From contig DASVLP010000043.1 of assembly GCA_036384795.1 (NCBI GenBank), forward strand, positions 1-64,000: 64,000 nucleotides of DNA, given 5' to 3'. Below are positions 35,664-43,885 of this stretch, piece by piece (positions within the stretch are counted from its first letter, which is position 1; the number at the start of each line of letters is the position of its first letter). Under the pieces are notes generated by a model. It was not told where the DNA came from. It saw only the letters and a program-made list of their open reading frames with translations, and did not search any database. Source of the DNA: Andeanibacterium sp036384795. Lineage in GTDB: Bacteria > Pseudomonadota > Alphaproteobacteria > Sphingomonadales > Sphingomonadaceae. The translations under genes and the position numbers were made by a program.

Positions 35664-36605
35664 TTAACCGGACGGAAGCTCTCCGTCCTGCCGCCAGGAG
35701 CGGGGCGCGACGCTAAACCGCCGGCGGAAGCAGCGGCTGAAATAGGCGCTGTCGTTGAAGCCGCTGTCGAACGCGACCTCGGTTATCGAAGCGCAGGGCT
35801 GGGCACGCAGCCGGTCAGCCGCGGTGCGCAGCCGGCGTTCGAGAATGTAGGCGCTCGGCGTGCTTCCGGCGAGCGCGAACAGATGCTGGATCGATCGCTC
35901 CGACAGGCCGAATTCGGCGGCAATATCCTGGGTCCGCAGTTCCGGGTCGGCAAGGCGGCTTTCGATGAACGCATCTATCCGCTCGCGCAGCCTGCTGCGG
36001 CGCTCGCCGGCCTCGCTGCCGTCCTGATGCCGCACCGCCAGCGCGAGCAGGTCGTAGAAGACTTGCGCTACGCCATGCTGCCAGTCGGGTTCCGCCGCCG
36101 GCGATTCCCCGTTGCGCCAGAGCGACAGCAGGAAATCGTGGAGGATGCGCGCGGTGGGGGTCGAGCCGTCGACACGCCGGCACAGATTGTCTTCGAGATT
36201 GGGCAGCCGTTCCAACAACGGAGCCTTCGGAAACTCGACAACCGAAAGCTCGTGCGGATGGAGCTCGAACTGATAGTCGTGCTCGATCGCGCTTAGGATG
36301 AAGTCGCCCGGCCCGAGGTCGGCCTCGTCCCCGCGCTGCCTGTGCCGTCCGCGGCCGCGGCTGAACAGGTGCAGGATGATATATTCCTCGGAGCGCTCGG
36401 TGCGCTTGCGTCCGACGAACGAATGGCTCGCCGAAGGGCGGAGCAGGCCGAGCTGACCGATCCGCCATGCCAGCATCGTGCCGTGGAAGCTTCCTTCCTC
36501 CGCATTGACGTAAGTGCCGCCAAACACCTGCTCGGTGATGTCGTTCCAGTATCGCAGCCGCTGCGATGGCGGCAGGCCCTCGGTGGCGAATGATTGAATT
36601 CCCAT
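35664..36605 (-). CDS. AraC-family regulator
   Basis: 313-residue activator. The N-terminal half is an AraC-binding-like sensor domain (FGGTYVNAEEGSFHG, GPGDFILSAIEHDYQFEL). The C-terminal two-HTH domain has IAAEFGLSERSIQHLFALAGSTPSAYI in part and EVAFDSGFNDSAYFSRCFRRRF in part, ending with the conserved 'GF.D.S.FSR.FR..F' pattern. The start at 36605 is chosen for GGAGGGG upstream. It lies between the E1/lipoyl/VOC operon and the TonB receptor on the same strand and could control either. Inducer unknown. Confidence 0.85.
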   Translation of the reverse strand: MGIQSFATEGLPPSQRLRYWNDITEQVFGGTYVNAEEGSFHGTMLAWRIGQLGLLRPSASHSFVGRKRTERSEEYIILHLFSRGRGRHRQRGDEADLGPGDFILSAIEHDYQFELHPHELSVVEFPKAPLLERLPNLEDNLCRRVDGSTPTARILHDFLLSLWRNGESPAAEPDWQHGVAQVFYDLLALAVRHQDGSEAGERRSRLRERIDAFIESRLADPELRTQDIAAEFGLSERSIQHLFALAGSTPSAYILERRLRTAADRLRAQPCASITEVAFDSGFNDSAYFSRCFRRRFSVAPRSWRQDGELPSG

Positions 36606-36699
36606 GACAAGCCCCTCCGATCTTATCACTCGTCCATGCGTGACGTCCGTTTATCGCCGGTGCGAGCCCAGGCCTTCCCGGTGACCGGCTCGTTGCCTC

Positions 36700-37236
36700 C
36701 TACCCGAACTTGCGGATGGGATTGGAACCGTCCCAGCCCAGCGTTGCCTGATAAAATGACGTGAACGCCGCGTCCACCGCGGGCCCGCCTTCGATGAACT
36801 CGATCATGCCCGGCATGTCCGCGCGGGTATCCATATAGGCGACGTGGCCCCCGGTCGGGACGCCGGCGAAGAAGGCCAGTTCGTAACCCTTGTCGCGGTA
36901 GGCCGCGATGTCCTCATCCAGCTTGAGCGTCGAGACGCCGAAGTGATGGAAGCCGTATCCTCGCTCGTCGATCGTGTCCTTGTAGACCGAGGGCTGGTCG
37001 TCGAGTGGCTGGATCAACTCGATGTTCATCTGCCCGGCAAACGACATCGCGATCGCGCATTTCGAGCTCGAAGGGGCGCCGCGGTATTGTGGATCGATGC
37101 CGGTGAATTCGCCGAGCAGGAACCAGGGGCCGATGACCAGCTTCGAAACCCAGTGGTCGATCGCGGCATGGATGTCGGGCACGATGAAAGCGGTCTGCAT
37201 GATGCCGCTGACCGGCTGCCCGAAATCGTAACGCAT
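36700..37236 (-). CDS. VOC (glyoxalase/dioxygenase-fold) protein
   Basis: 178-residue vicinal-oxygen-chelate protein. It opens with QTAFIVPDIHAAIDHW, the first beta-alpha-beta-beta-beta unit with a possible metal His, continues with MNIELIQPLDDQPSVYKD, and the second unit begins at GYGFHHFGVST with another His, then ends near MIEFIEG with a Glu that would complete a His-His-Glu metal site. It follows the lipoyl-domain gene by 29 bases in the E1 operon. Possible roles are a glyoxalase, epimerase or ring-cleavage enzyme acting on the product of the E1 system; the sequence does not decide. Confidence 0.75.
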   Translation of the reverse strand: MRYDFGQPVSGIMQTAFIVPDIHAAIDHWVSKLVIGPWFLLGEFTGIDPQYRGAPSSSKCAIAMSFAGQMNIELIQPLDDQPSVYKDTIDERGYGFHHFGVSTLKLDEDIAAYRDKGYELAFFAGVPTGGHVAYMDTRADMPGMIEFIEGGPAVDAAFTSFYQATLGWDGSNPIRKFG

Positions 37237-37265
37237 CTGCCCTCTCCTATTTTTCCTGACAGCCC

Positions 37266-37505
37266 TCAGCGCGTCTCGACGGTGCAGATCGGCGCGCCGA
37301 CCTCCACCTCGTCGCCGGCCTTGGCGTGGATCTCCAGCAGGGTGCCGGGGCCGGTCGCCTCGACATCCTGGTTCACCTTCTCGGTTTCGAACGCGTAGAG
37401 CGGGTCGCCCTCTTCGAAGTGCTCACCCGGCTGCTTGTACCACCCGGTGATCGTCGCTTCCTGCATGTTCATGCCGACGCGGACGAGCTTCAACGTTACC
37501 TTCAT
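37266..37505 (-). CDS. Free-standing lipoyl (biotinyl-lipoyl) domain protein
   Basis: 79 residues forming a single lipoyl domain. The modified lysine is Lys43 in FETEKVNQDVEATG, at the tip of the expected hairpin, with the first half ending GEHFEEGDPLY. No peripheral-subunit-binding or acyltransferase domain follows, unlike E2 proteins. Its ATG overlaps the stop of the E1 beta gene by four bases. It should serve as a mobile carrier reductively acylated by the E1 alpha/beta encoded just upstream. A second such protein is at 46071-46301. Confidence 0.85.
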   Translation of the reverse strand: MKVTLKLVRVGMNMQEATITGWYKQPGEHFEEGDPLYAFETEKVNQDVEATGPGTLLEIHAKAGDEVEVGAPICTVETR

Positions 37506-38491
37506 CCTGCGCGGACCTTTTCGCCCTTCACCAGCTCCAGCGCCGCCGAAGCGACATCGTCCGCGCTGGGAATGATCCCGCCCTCGCCGCTGGGGGCATA
37601 GGGCATGCAGGTATCGGGAACGGTCACGCGCCGCACCGGAGCCTTGAGCGCCGCGAACGCCTTGTCCGCCGCAATGGCAGCGATGTGGCTGGCCGCGCTG
37701 CACCGGTCGCGTGCCTCATCCACCACGATAAGCCGGCCGGTCTTCTCGAGCGAGGCGACGATCGCAGCTTCATCGAGCGGCACCAGGGTCCGCGGATCGA
37801 GGACTTCGGCCGAAACGCCCTGCTCCTCGAGCGCCTTGGCGGCCGCCAATGCCGGCTTCATCATCGTGCCGATGGCGACCACGGTCACATCGCTCCCCTC
37901 GCGGGCGATGCGGGCCTTGCCGAACGGGACAAGATGATCGCCCTCGGGAATTTCGCCCGATTCCCCGCCGCGCGAACTCGCTTCGAGAAAGAACGTCGGG
38001 TTGCGCGTGCGCAGAGCCGTCTTGAGCAAGCCCTTGGCGTCGGCCGGATTGCTCGGCACGCAGACGTTGATCCCACCGAGATTCATCAGCGCGGGATAGG
38101 CCGTATCGGAGTGCTGCGCGGCGGTGGACGAACCGCCGCCGTATCCCGCGATCACCGTGATCGGCAGCTCCATCTGGCCGCCCGTCATCAGGCGAAGCTT
38201 GGCCATCTGGTTGGCGATTGCGTCGAAGCCGGTGTAGATGAAGTTGTTGAACATCATGTGCAGCACGACATGGCAGCCCGCGGCCGTCGCGCCGACGGCC
38301 ATGCCGGTGAGCGTCTGCTCGCAGATCGGCGAGTTGCGGATCCGGTTGCGGCCGAACTTGTCGACCAGTCCGCGCATATCGCCCATGATCGACAACTCCA
38401 CATCCTCGCCGAAGATGATGATGTCGTCGTTGCGCTCCATCTCCTCGAAGAACGCAGTGTTGATGGCCTCGATATATCTCTGTTTGGGCAT
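37502..38491 (-). CDS. TPP-dependent dehydrogenase E1, beta subunit (acetoin/2-oxoacid type)
   Basis: 329-residue transketolase-like subunit of a 2-oxo acid or acetoin dehydrogenase E1. It has the GEDVELSIMGDMRGL region near residue 28, the SPICEQTLTGMAVGAT helix with the Glu that contacts thiamine diphosphate, and the C-terminal domain beginning with FGKARIAREGSDVTVVAIGTM and RTLVPLDE. It pairs with the E1 alpha gene 14 bases upstream and is coupled to the lipoyl gene. Similarity in layout to AcoB of acetoin dehydrogenase suggests a diketone, acyloin or 2-oxo acid substrate. Confidence 0.87.
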   Translation of the reverse strand: MPKQRYIEAINTAFFEEMERNDDIIIFGEDVELSIMGDMRGLVDKFGRNRIRNSPICEQTLTGMAVGATAAGCHVVLHMMFNNFIYTGFDAIANQMAKLRLMTGGQMELPITVIAGYGGGSSTAAQHSDTAYPALMNLGGINVCVPSNPADAKGLLKTALRTRNPTFFLEASSRGGESGEIPEGDHLVPFGKARIAREGSDVTVVAIGTMMKPALAAAKALEEQGVSAEVLDPRTLVPLDEAAIVASLEKTGRLIVVDEARDRCSAASHIAAIAADKAFAALKAPVRRVTVPDTCMPYAPSGEGGIIPSADDVASAALELVKGEKVRAG

Positions 38492-38505
38492 GACCGTTCT
38501 TTCGC

Positions 38506-39498
38506 TCAGCTGTTCGCGAACATCAGCGTCGGCGCGAGCGCGGGGTCGGCGACTTCGCCTTCCTGCGCAAAGGCGACCGCCGCGTCGATCTGTTCAAGGA
38601 TGTCCCGCTCGATGGTCTCGAGCGCCGCCTTGTCGGTGAACTTGTTGTCCAGCAAATAGCGCTCGAAGCGCATCAGCGGATCGCGGCCGGCATCCTGCCA
38701 GTGCTCGATCTCGATCTGCTCGCGATATTTCCCGCCGGCGAGGAAGAACTCTTCCGCCTCGAGATGGCCGCGGATCCGATAGGTATTGCATTCGACATAG
38801 GACGGCCCATCGCCCGCCCTGGCGCGTTCGACCGCCGCCGAGATCGCTTCGTGCACCGCAAGCACGTCGTTTCCGTCGACGACCGAGGCCGGCATGAAAG
38901 CCTTGGCGCGGTCGGCCAGCTTGCCGCCGGTGATCGTCGAGGACGGGGTGAACTCCGAAAAGCCGTTGTTCTCGCACACGAACACCGTCGGCAGGCTCCA
39001 CGCGCTGCTGACGTTCATGCTCTCCATGAACGAGCCCTGGTTGGCGGCGCCGTCGCCGAAGAAGCACATCGCCACCCGGTCCTCGCCGCGCATCTTCGCG
39101 CCGAACGCCGCGCCGGTGGCAATTGCGAAGCCGGCGCCGACGATGCCGTTGGCGCCGAGAATGCCCTTGGACAAGTCGGCCACGTGCATCGAGCCGCCCA
39201 TGCCCTTGCAGATCCCGGTGCGCTTGCCCCAGATCTCGGCGTACATCAGCGCGAGATCGCCGCCTTTCGCCAGATAGTGGCCATGTCCGCGATGGGTGCT
39301 GGTGATCCAGTCGCGCTCTTCGAGAGCGGCGCAAGCGCCCACGGCAACGGCTTCCTCTCCGATATAGAGATGGACGCCGCCCGGGATCTCGCCTTTCGGG
39401 ATCTCTCTGCTCAGCCGCTCTTCCGCCCTGCGAATGAGCATGATGCCTCTGTAGAAGCTGAGCATCTCCTCAGCCGACGGCCGGTTGCTCGATGGCAT
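38506..39498 (-). CDS. TPP-dependent dehydrogenase E1, alpha subunit (AcoA-like)
   Basis: 330-residue E1 alpha. The thiamine-diphosphate motif runs from GDGAANQGSF to CENN about 30 residues later, the canonical GDG...NN spacing. STHRGHGHYLAKG contains the catalytic-loop histidines, and GGSMHVADLSKGILGANGIVG is very like AcoA of acetoin dehydrogenase. The ATG at 39498 is preferred for an upstream GAGAGGAAA. First gene of the operon that continues through E1 beta, lipoyl domain and VOC. No E2 core or E3 follows. A divergent AraC gene starts 200 bases away and may regulate it. Confidence 0.88.
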   Translation of the reverse strand: MPSSNRPSAEEMLSFYRGIMLIRRAEERLSREIPKGEIPGGVHLYIGEEAVAVGACAALEERDWITSTHRGHGHYLAKGGDLALMYAEIWGKRTGICKGMGGSMHVADLSKGILGANGIVGAGFAIATGAAFGAKMRGEDRVAMCFFGDGAANQGSFMESMNVSSAWSLPTVFVCENNGFSEFTPSSTITGGKLADRAKAFMPASVVDGNDVLAVHEAISAAVERARAGDGPSYVECNTYRIRGHLEAEEFFLAGGKYREQIEIEHWQDAGRDPLMRFERYLLDNKFTDKAALETIERDILEQIDAAVAFAQEGEVADPALAPTLMFANS

Positions 39499-39698
39499 CG
39501 CCGTTTCCTCTCCGACTATTCTTTTCTGAGAAAGATCTAGCACCGGCAGAAGATACGCGCTCGCCCAGGACTGCAACGATTGGCGGGTTGAGACTGCACT
39601 GTCGTCCTTCGCCTTGGCGGTTGTGCAGACAACAGCTATGCTATTAGCCGCGCGCAGGACGACATCAGTCAAGACGCGAGAATTGCCGTAGGTCCGAG

Positions 39699-40679
39699 GT
39701 GCCCTTGGAAAACCTTCAATTCACGACTGCCGGCCTCGACCACACACAGGCGCTCAGCGCTTGGGCGAGCAAGGTTCGCGAGCATGTCAGCTCGATCGAA
39801 ATCGATAGCCCGGCAAGAGACAATTTCGCCGGCCGCTTCCAACAGCTGAAATTTGGGTGCACCCGTCTGACGGAAATTCTCGCGCGCCAGCAAAACGCCC
39901 GCAATTCGACCAGCCGGTCGCATTCGCCCTCGGCCGGCTTCGACCTCGTCTTCATGCGGCGCGGTACTTTCGCGCTGCGGCAGGCCGGCAAAAGCTGCCA
40001 ACTCGGAACCGGAGATTTCGCGCTCGTCGACATGGACGCCGATTTCAGCTTCGTCTCTTCCGACGGCTCGCAAAGCTTCTCGCTCAACATGCCGCGCGAC
40101 TGGCTGTCGCGCCGGCTCGGCGATCCCGACGCCTATATCGGGCGGAGTTTCACTTCGCAGACCCCGTGGGGGCGGGTGTTGAAGGTATCGCTCGAGGCAT
40201 CGTGGAAGAGCAACTCCAACGTCGCGCCGCACGGGATCGCCGAGCAACTCGCCGGCGCCTTGACCGCTGCGATCGACGGGGAAGGCAACCGCAGGAGCCG
40301 ACACGGGGCACAGCTGCTGGCCGCCTTGCGGCGCGACTTGCGCGATCGCTGCCGCGAAGCCGGCTTGCAGGCAGCCGACATCGCGAACGGCTATGGAATA
40401 TCGGTTCGCTACCTTCACCTGCTCTTCGCCAACGCTGGAAGCAGCTTCGCCGCCGAGCTCATGTCCTTCCGGCTCGAGGAAGCTGCCAGGCTTCTGGGCG
40501 ATCCGCACTTTTCTGGCTGGTCAGTAACGGATATCTCCGGAGCTTGCGGCTTTGCCGATTCAAGCCATTTTGCCCGTCGTTTCCGCGCCAGCTTCGATAT
40601 CTCGCCTTCCCAATTCAGGTTTCAGAAGTGCAAACCAGCTTGCGCAATTCCTTTGGATGCCGGCAATTGCCGCCCATAA
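39699..40679 (+). CDS. AraC-family regulator
   Basis: 326-residue regulator from a GTG start. The sensor half includes FDLVFMRRGTFALRQAGKSCQLGTGDFALVDMD in pieces typical of the AraC-binding-like domain (motif GDFALVDMDADFSF). The DNA-binding half has YGISVRYLHLLFANAGSSFA and ISGACGFADSSHFARRFRASF. It is divergent from the E1 alpha gene and convergent with a truncated SDR. The upstream region has an 11-base palindrome TTTCT-G-AGAAA at 39523-39533. It most likely controls the E1 operon at 37266-39498. Confidence 0.85.
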   Translation: MPLENLQFTTAGLDHTQALSAWASKVREHVSSIEIDSPARDNFAGRFQQLKFGCTRLTEILARQQNARNSTSRSHSPSAGFDLVFMRRGTFALRQAGKSCQLGTGDFALVDMDADFSFVSSDGSQSFSLNMPRDWLSRRLGDPDAYIGRSFTSQTPWGRVLKVSLEASWKSNSNVAPHGIAEQLAGALTAAIDGEGNRRSRHGAQLLAALRRDLRDRCREAGLQAADIANGYGISVRYLHLLFANAGSSFAAELMSFRLEEAARLLGDPHFSGWSVTDISGACGFADSSHFARRFRASFDISPSQFRFQKCKPACAIPLDAGNCRP

Positions 40680-40690
40680 GTTTATTCGTC

Positions 40691-40876
40691 TCACTCACAT
40701 GCATGTTTTCGCAGGCGCTTCGCGGCATCGCTGCCGCCGAGGTCGTTCACCACCACCGCCGCGCCCTGCGCCGCGAGCGCGAGGGCGTGACACCGCCCGA
40801 GACCGCGCCCCGCCCCGGTCGCGATCGGGACCTTGCCCGTCATGCTCATCCCCGGATCGTCCTTCCGTCCGCTCAT
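40691..40876 (-). pseudogene. Truncated short-chain dehydrogenase (N-terminal stub)
   Basis: 61 codons only. MTGKVPIATGAGRGLGRCHA and VVVNDLGGSDAA give a clear SDR Rossmann start (TGAGRGLG), then homology stops and the frame ends at KRLRKHACE. Classical SDRs are about 250-300 residues, so the active site YxxxK is missing. The ATG overlaps the stop of the CmcJ-like gene (ATGA), showing it was once coupled in that operon. Its breakpoint abuts the end of the convergent AraC gene, so a deletion or rearrangement here removed the rest. The SDR at 48513 has a similar start (GKVAIVTGAGRGLGRSHA). Confidence 0.75.
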
Positions 40877-41742
40877 TCGAAAAAGGCGATGAAGCGCGCC
40901 TCGATGCTGCGGCGAGGCACCGCGTCGTCACCGGCGAGCGGATTGTCGAATGCCGAATGCATCGCATCCATCGCCCGCGGCTTTCGGCTGTCGAACCCTT
41001 TGAACAGAAGCAGATCGTCCGGCTCCATATCGGGCAAATAATACCACTGGTGGCCTTCGCGATACTTGCACAGGCGGAACGGGAAACATTTGCCCGGCAC
41101 GTCGGCGGGCCCCATCACGGTGTCGATTTCGATTCCATCCTGGAACGGCACGCTCGCCCCGTCGCAGATCGCCAGCGTGTTGTCCTGCGGCCCCTGGGAG
41201 ACCGCCCGCCAGGTCTGGATGAAGGCGTAATGGCGGTAAGGCGGCACTTCGCCGCCCAGCGCATCGTTATTCCACTTAAGGAACATTTCCGCGCCTTGCT
41301 GCGTGTAGTCGAGGTGGACCATGTTCGCGGTCCGGGCCCAGGTCGGGGTCTTCGCACGATTGGATGTGCGGGCAAGGAAGCTCCCGACCTGCGGGACGAT
41401 GAACGACGCGCCCAAATAGTCCTTGAGGAACTCCATCATCTCCGCGGAATATTCGCGAAGCGGCCCGGCCGGCATGACCTGGGGGATGTTGGCGGCTTCG
41501 AACGTTTCCGGCTTCGCCGCCGCGTTGCTGCGATGGCGCACGAATTCGAACCCGTTGCGCGCGAGCGTGTGGACGCCGGGAAATGCCCGCCCGTCTCGGA
41601 TAACCATTTCTTGCGGCTCGAGCGTGAAGTTGTTTTTCTCAGGCTCGACGATATCGAGCCGCGGCCGCCCCTGGATGCCCCCTGCATAGCCAAGCGTGGC
41701 CTGCACATCCTGCGCGGCGGAAGTCCGTGCAGCACTTGCCAT
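40873..41742 (-). CDS. CmcJ/NvfI-like oxidoreductase
   Basis: 289-residue protein of the family containing CmcJ (cephamycin 7-hydroxylation partner) and the fungal desaturase/oxygenase-like proteins. Conserved features shared with the paralogue at 53899 are H143-x-D145 in MVHLDY, QTWRAV (176-181), WYYLP (233-237), LLFKGFDS, His262 in MHSAF and Arg283 in RFIAF. The H-x-D plus distant His and Arg would fit an Fe(II)/2-oxoglutarate oxygenase site, but this is inference. GGAGG precedes the ATG at 41742. It lies 92 bases after an LLM monooxygenase gene and is coupled to the truncated SDR. Confidence 0.7.
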   Translation of the reverse strand: MASAARTSAAQDVQATLGYAGGIQGRPRLDIVEPEKNNFTLEPQEMVIRDGRAFPGVHTLARNGFEFVRHRSNAAAKPETFEAANIPQVMPAGPLREYSAEMMEFLKDYLGASFIVPQVGSFLARTSNRAKTPTWARTANMVHLDYTQQGAEMFLKWNNDALGGEVPPYRHYAFIQTWRAVSQGPQDNTLAICDGASVPFQDGIEIDTVMGPADVPGKCFPFRLCKYREGHQWYYLPDMEPDDLLLFKGFDSRKPRAMDAMHSAFDNPLAGDDAVPRRSIEARFIAFFE

Positions 41743-41834
41743 CGGCAATTCCTCCATTCCCAAGCGCCGGCATTCTCGCACGGTCGCGATGAGCCGGCCG
41801 GGAGGGATCCCCCGGCCGGCCGTAATCTAAAAGC

Positions 41835-43058
41835 TCAAGCGGCCTTGCTCAGGCCGGAAGGCACGTTGTCGATCGTCCATTCACCGCCCTGCCAACTCCT
41901 GACTTCGGGCATGCACTTCTCGGCGAACAGCTTGACCGCCGCCATCGCTTCGTCATGCGGCATGCCGCCCGACCACAGGGTCGGCGCGAAGCCCTGCGGG
42001 CGCAGGTCGACCAGCGACTGATGCATCTGCTCGAGAACGTCCTGCGGCGTGCCGACGATCATGCTGAGATATGCGTGCTTCGCCGCCTCATCGACCTGTT
42101 CCTGGGTCATGTTGAGGTATTTGTACTGCTCGTAACCCTTGAGGTTTTCGAAGCTCTCGGTGATCGAGTAGTTCTTCGCGACCCACTGGAAGTTGCGTTC
42201 TGCGTAGCGGCGGGCGCGTTCTTCGGCCCGGTCGCGGCTTTGGTCGATCACGACCATGTTGAGCACGATCGGCGCGGTCGGCGGCACGTCGGGAAAGTTC
42301 TCGGCCCACGCCTGGTCCCACGGACCGCCCGGAGCATAAGTGCCGTTGGGGAGCGGCATCGGCTCGCGCTTCGCTTCCGCCCGCTCGGCCGGGGCGAAAG
42401 GACTGAAGGCCTCCTTGCCTTCGTTCTTCGCCCTGGCTTCTTCCCGCGCCGCCTGCGCCGCGGCGCCGACATTCGGTTGGCCGAGATAGAGGCGGCCAAG
42501 CCCCATGCGCGCGCCGGCCATCATCGAGGCATCGGTGCCGGCGGCGATGAACGAACGGCCGAGCAGCGAGCGCAGCGGCGCCGGCTTGATCTCCCTGCGC
42601 GGGATGTTCACGTGCTTGCCTTCGGCTTCGATATAGCCGGTTTCGAACGCGCGCAGGATCGCCGGTACCGCCTCGTCGAAAATCTCACGGGCAGCGCCCT
42701 GATCGACGCCGAAGCCTTCGTATTCCATCCGGCCTAGACCGCGTCCGAACCCGATGATGGCCCGCCCGCCCGAAAGCTGATCGAGCACCGCGATTTCCTC
42801 GGCAACGCGAATCGGATCATGCCAGGGGATGACTACGACCGACGTGCCCAGACGCATCTTGGTCTGGGGGGCCAGCCAGGAAAGATACTGAAGCGGGTTG
42901 GGCGCGATCGAGTAATCGCTGAAGTGATGCTCGGTGGTGAAGATCGACTCATAGCCGAGCTCGTCGCCGTAAAGAATCTGGGCCATTTCTTCACGAATAA
43001 AGCGGCCGCTTTCGATCTGGGCGTGGTTCGCGAATCCGGTGCTCATTCCTACATGCAT
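41835..43058 (-). CDS. LLM-class flavin-dependent monooxygenase
   Basis: 407-residue luciferase-like enzyme that uses reduced flavin and O2. It has the EMAQILYGDELGYESIFTTEHHF region, with the Glu-His-His near the flavin pocket, LGTSVVVIPWHDPIRVAEEIAVLD, SGGRAIIGFGRGLGRMEY and a C-terminal IVGTPQDVLEQMHQ helix. The start at 43058 has GAGAGGCAG upstream. A flavin reductase gene (43388-43885) ends 329 bases upstream on the same strand and is the obvious FMNH2 source. It differs from the LLM enzyme at 13545. Substrate unknown; may be the ketone or enone product handled by the CurA-like reductase. Confidence 0.85.
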   Translation of the reverse strand: MHVGMSTGFANHAQIESGRFIREEMAQILYGDELGYESIFTTEHHFSDYSIAPNPLQYLSWLAPQTKMRLGTSVVVIPWHDPIRVAEEIAVLDQLSGGRAIIGFGRGLGRMEYEGFGVDQGAAREIFDEAVPAILRAFETGYIEAEGKHVNIPRREIKPAPLRSLLGRSFIAAGTDASMMAGARMGLGRLYLGQPNVGAAAQAAREEARAKNEGKEAFSPFAPAERAEAKREPMPLPNGTYAPGGPWDQAWAENFPDVPPTAPIVLNMVVIDQSRDRAEERARRYAERNFQWVAKNYSITESFENLKGYEQYKYLNMTQEQVDEAAKHAYLSMIVGTPQDVLEQMHQSLVDLRPQGFAPTLWSGGMPHDEAMAAVKLFAEKCMPEVRSWQGGEWTIDNVPSGLSKAA

Positions 43059-43387
43059 GGTGAACTGCCTCTCAAAATCGTGTTCTGCACTCACGTGCTT
43101 GTTTTGCGGCCGGCGATCGGCGCGCCAGTCACGAGAAGTCTCCGCCACCGCGCCGGAGGAGTCTTGGCCGCGAACGACCAAACTTGGATTAGGCCGACAG
43201 AAGCCAAGATTCCCAGGCGTCCGGCACCTGATCGAAAAGGCCGGCCCCGTGGAGCTGGCCCGATCTGTGGAAAGGATACCGCCGGCCCACAATGAAGCGG
43301 TGGGCCGGCCGGATATTCTCTATCAGCGGCTGCCTTGGAGTGAGAGGTATGGGCGCGAACGGTTTCGTGGTCACAGAGCGCGCAACC
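43059..43387. other. Intergenic region between flavin reductase and LLM monooxygenase
   Basis: No gene seen. It contains the hairpin at 43281-43309 and the presumed leader of the LLM gene with its ribosome binding site. No clear promoter hexamers were identified, so read-through from the upstream operon is possible. Confidence 0.4.
43281..43309 (-). terminator. Hairpin, possible weak terminator or attenuator after flavin reductase
   Basis: GCCGGCCCAC (43281-43290) pairs perfectly with GTGGGCCGGC (43300-43309) across a nine-base loop. On the minus strand it is followed by a pyrimidine-rich GGTATCCTTTCC rather than a true T-run, so termination may be partial. Confidence 0.35.
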
Positions 43388-43885
43388 TCAAGGTCGCAAC
43401 ATCGCGTGCCGCGCAAAAGTGCCGTCAGCGTAGAGCAGCGGGCACACGTCCGTCCGCACTTTTCCATGCAGAGCCTGCCCGATCAGGATCGAATGGCTCC
43501 CATGCTCGAAGCGTCCGGCCCGGGAACAAACTATGGATGCCTGCGACCCTGCGATCAGCGGAACATCCTCTTCATGCATGTCCCACTCGACCCCTTCGAA
43601 ACGGCTGTTGCGAAAGCGCGGATCGGAGAAACGCCGCGCAATGTCTTCCTGCTCGACCGCGAGGATGTTGACACCGAAGCGCTCCACAACGGCGAAATCG
43701 TCATGCAGGCTTGCGGAGCGGTTGATGCATGCAAGGATGCTCGGCGGCTCGAACGAAAGCGAACAGACTGCCGTGGCGGCCATGCCGAAAGGCTGTCCAT
43801 CCCTGACCAGCGTCAGCACCGAGACCGAAGCGGCCAACCGGCGCATGGCGAGACGGAAGCTCTCCTCGAGGCCGATGGCGTTCAT
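43388..43885 (-). CDS. Flavin reductase (FMN-dependent, DIM6/NTAB family)
   Basis: 165-residue NAD(P)H:flavin oxidoreductase that supplies reduced FMN to two-component monooxygenases. It has the family segments ASVSVLTLVRDGQPFGMAATAV (residues about 19-40), SFEPPSILACINRSAS, FGVNILAVEQEDIARRFSD and a late HSILIGQALH. Its ATG overlaps the stop of the CurA-like reductase by four bases. Partner candidates in the window are the LLM monooxygenases at 41835-43058 (closest) and 13545-14618. Confidence 0.87.
   Translation of the reverse strand: MNAIGLEESFRLAMRRLAASVSVLTLVRDGQPFGMAATAVCSLSFEPPSILACINRSASLHDDFAVVERFGVNILAVEQEDIARRFSDPRFRNSRFEGVEWDMHEEDVPLIAGSQASIVCSRAGRFEHGSHSILIGQALHGKVRTDVCPLLYADGTFARHAMLRP

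Noticed and set aside
36650..36699. Hairpin-like sequence after the VOC gene
   Set aside because: Short discontinuous pairing without a T-run on the minus strand.
37266..37505. Biotin carboxyl carrier domain instead of lipoyl
   Set aside because: Modification site reads ETEKV rather than AMKM, and E1 genes are adjacent.
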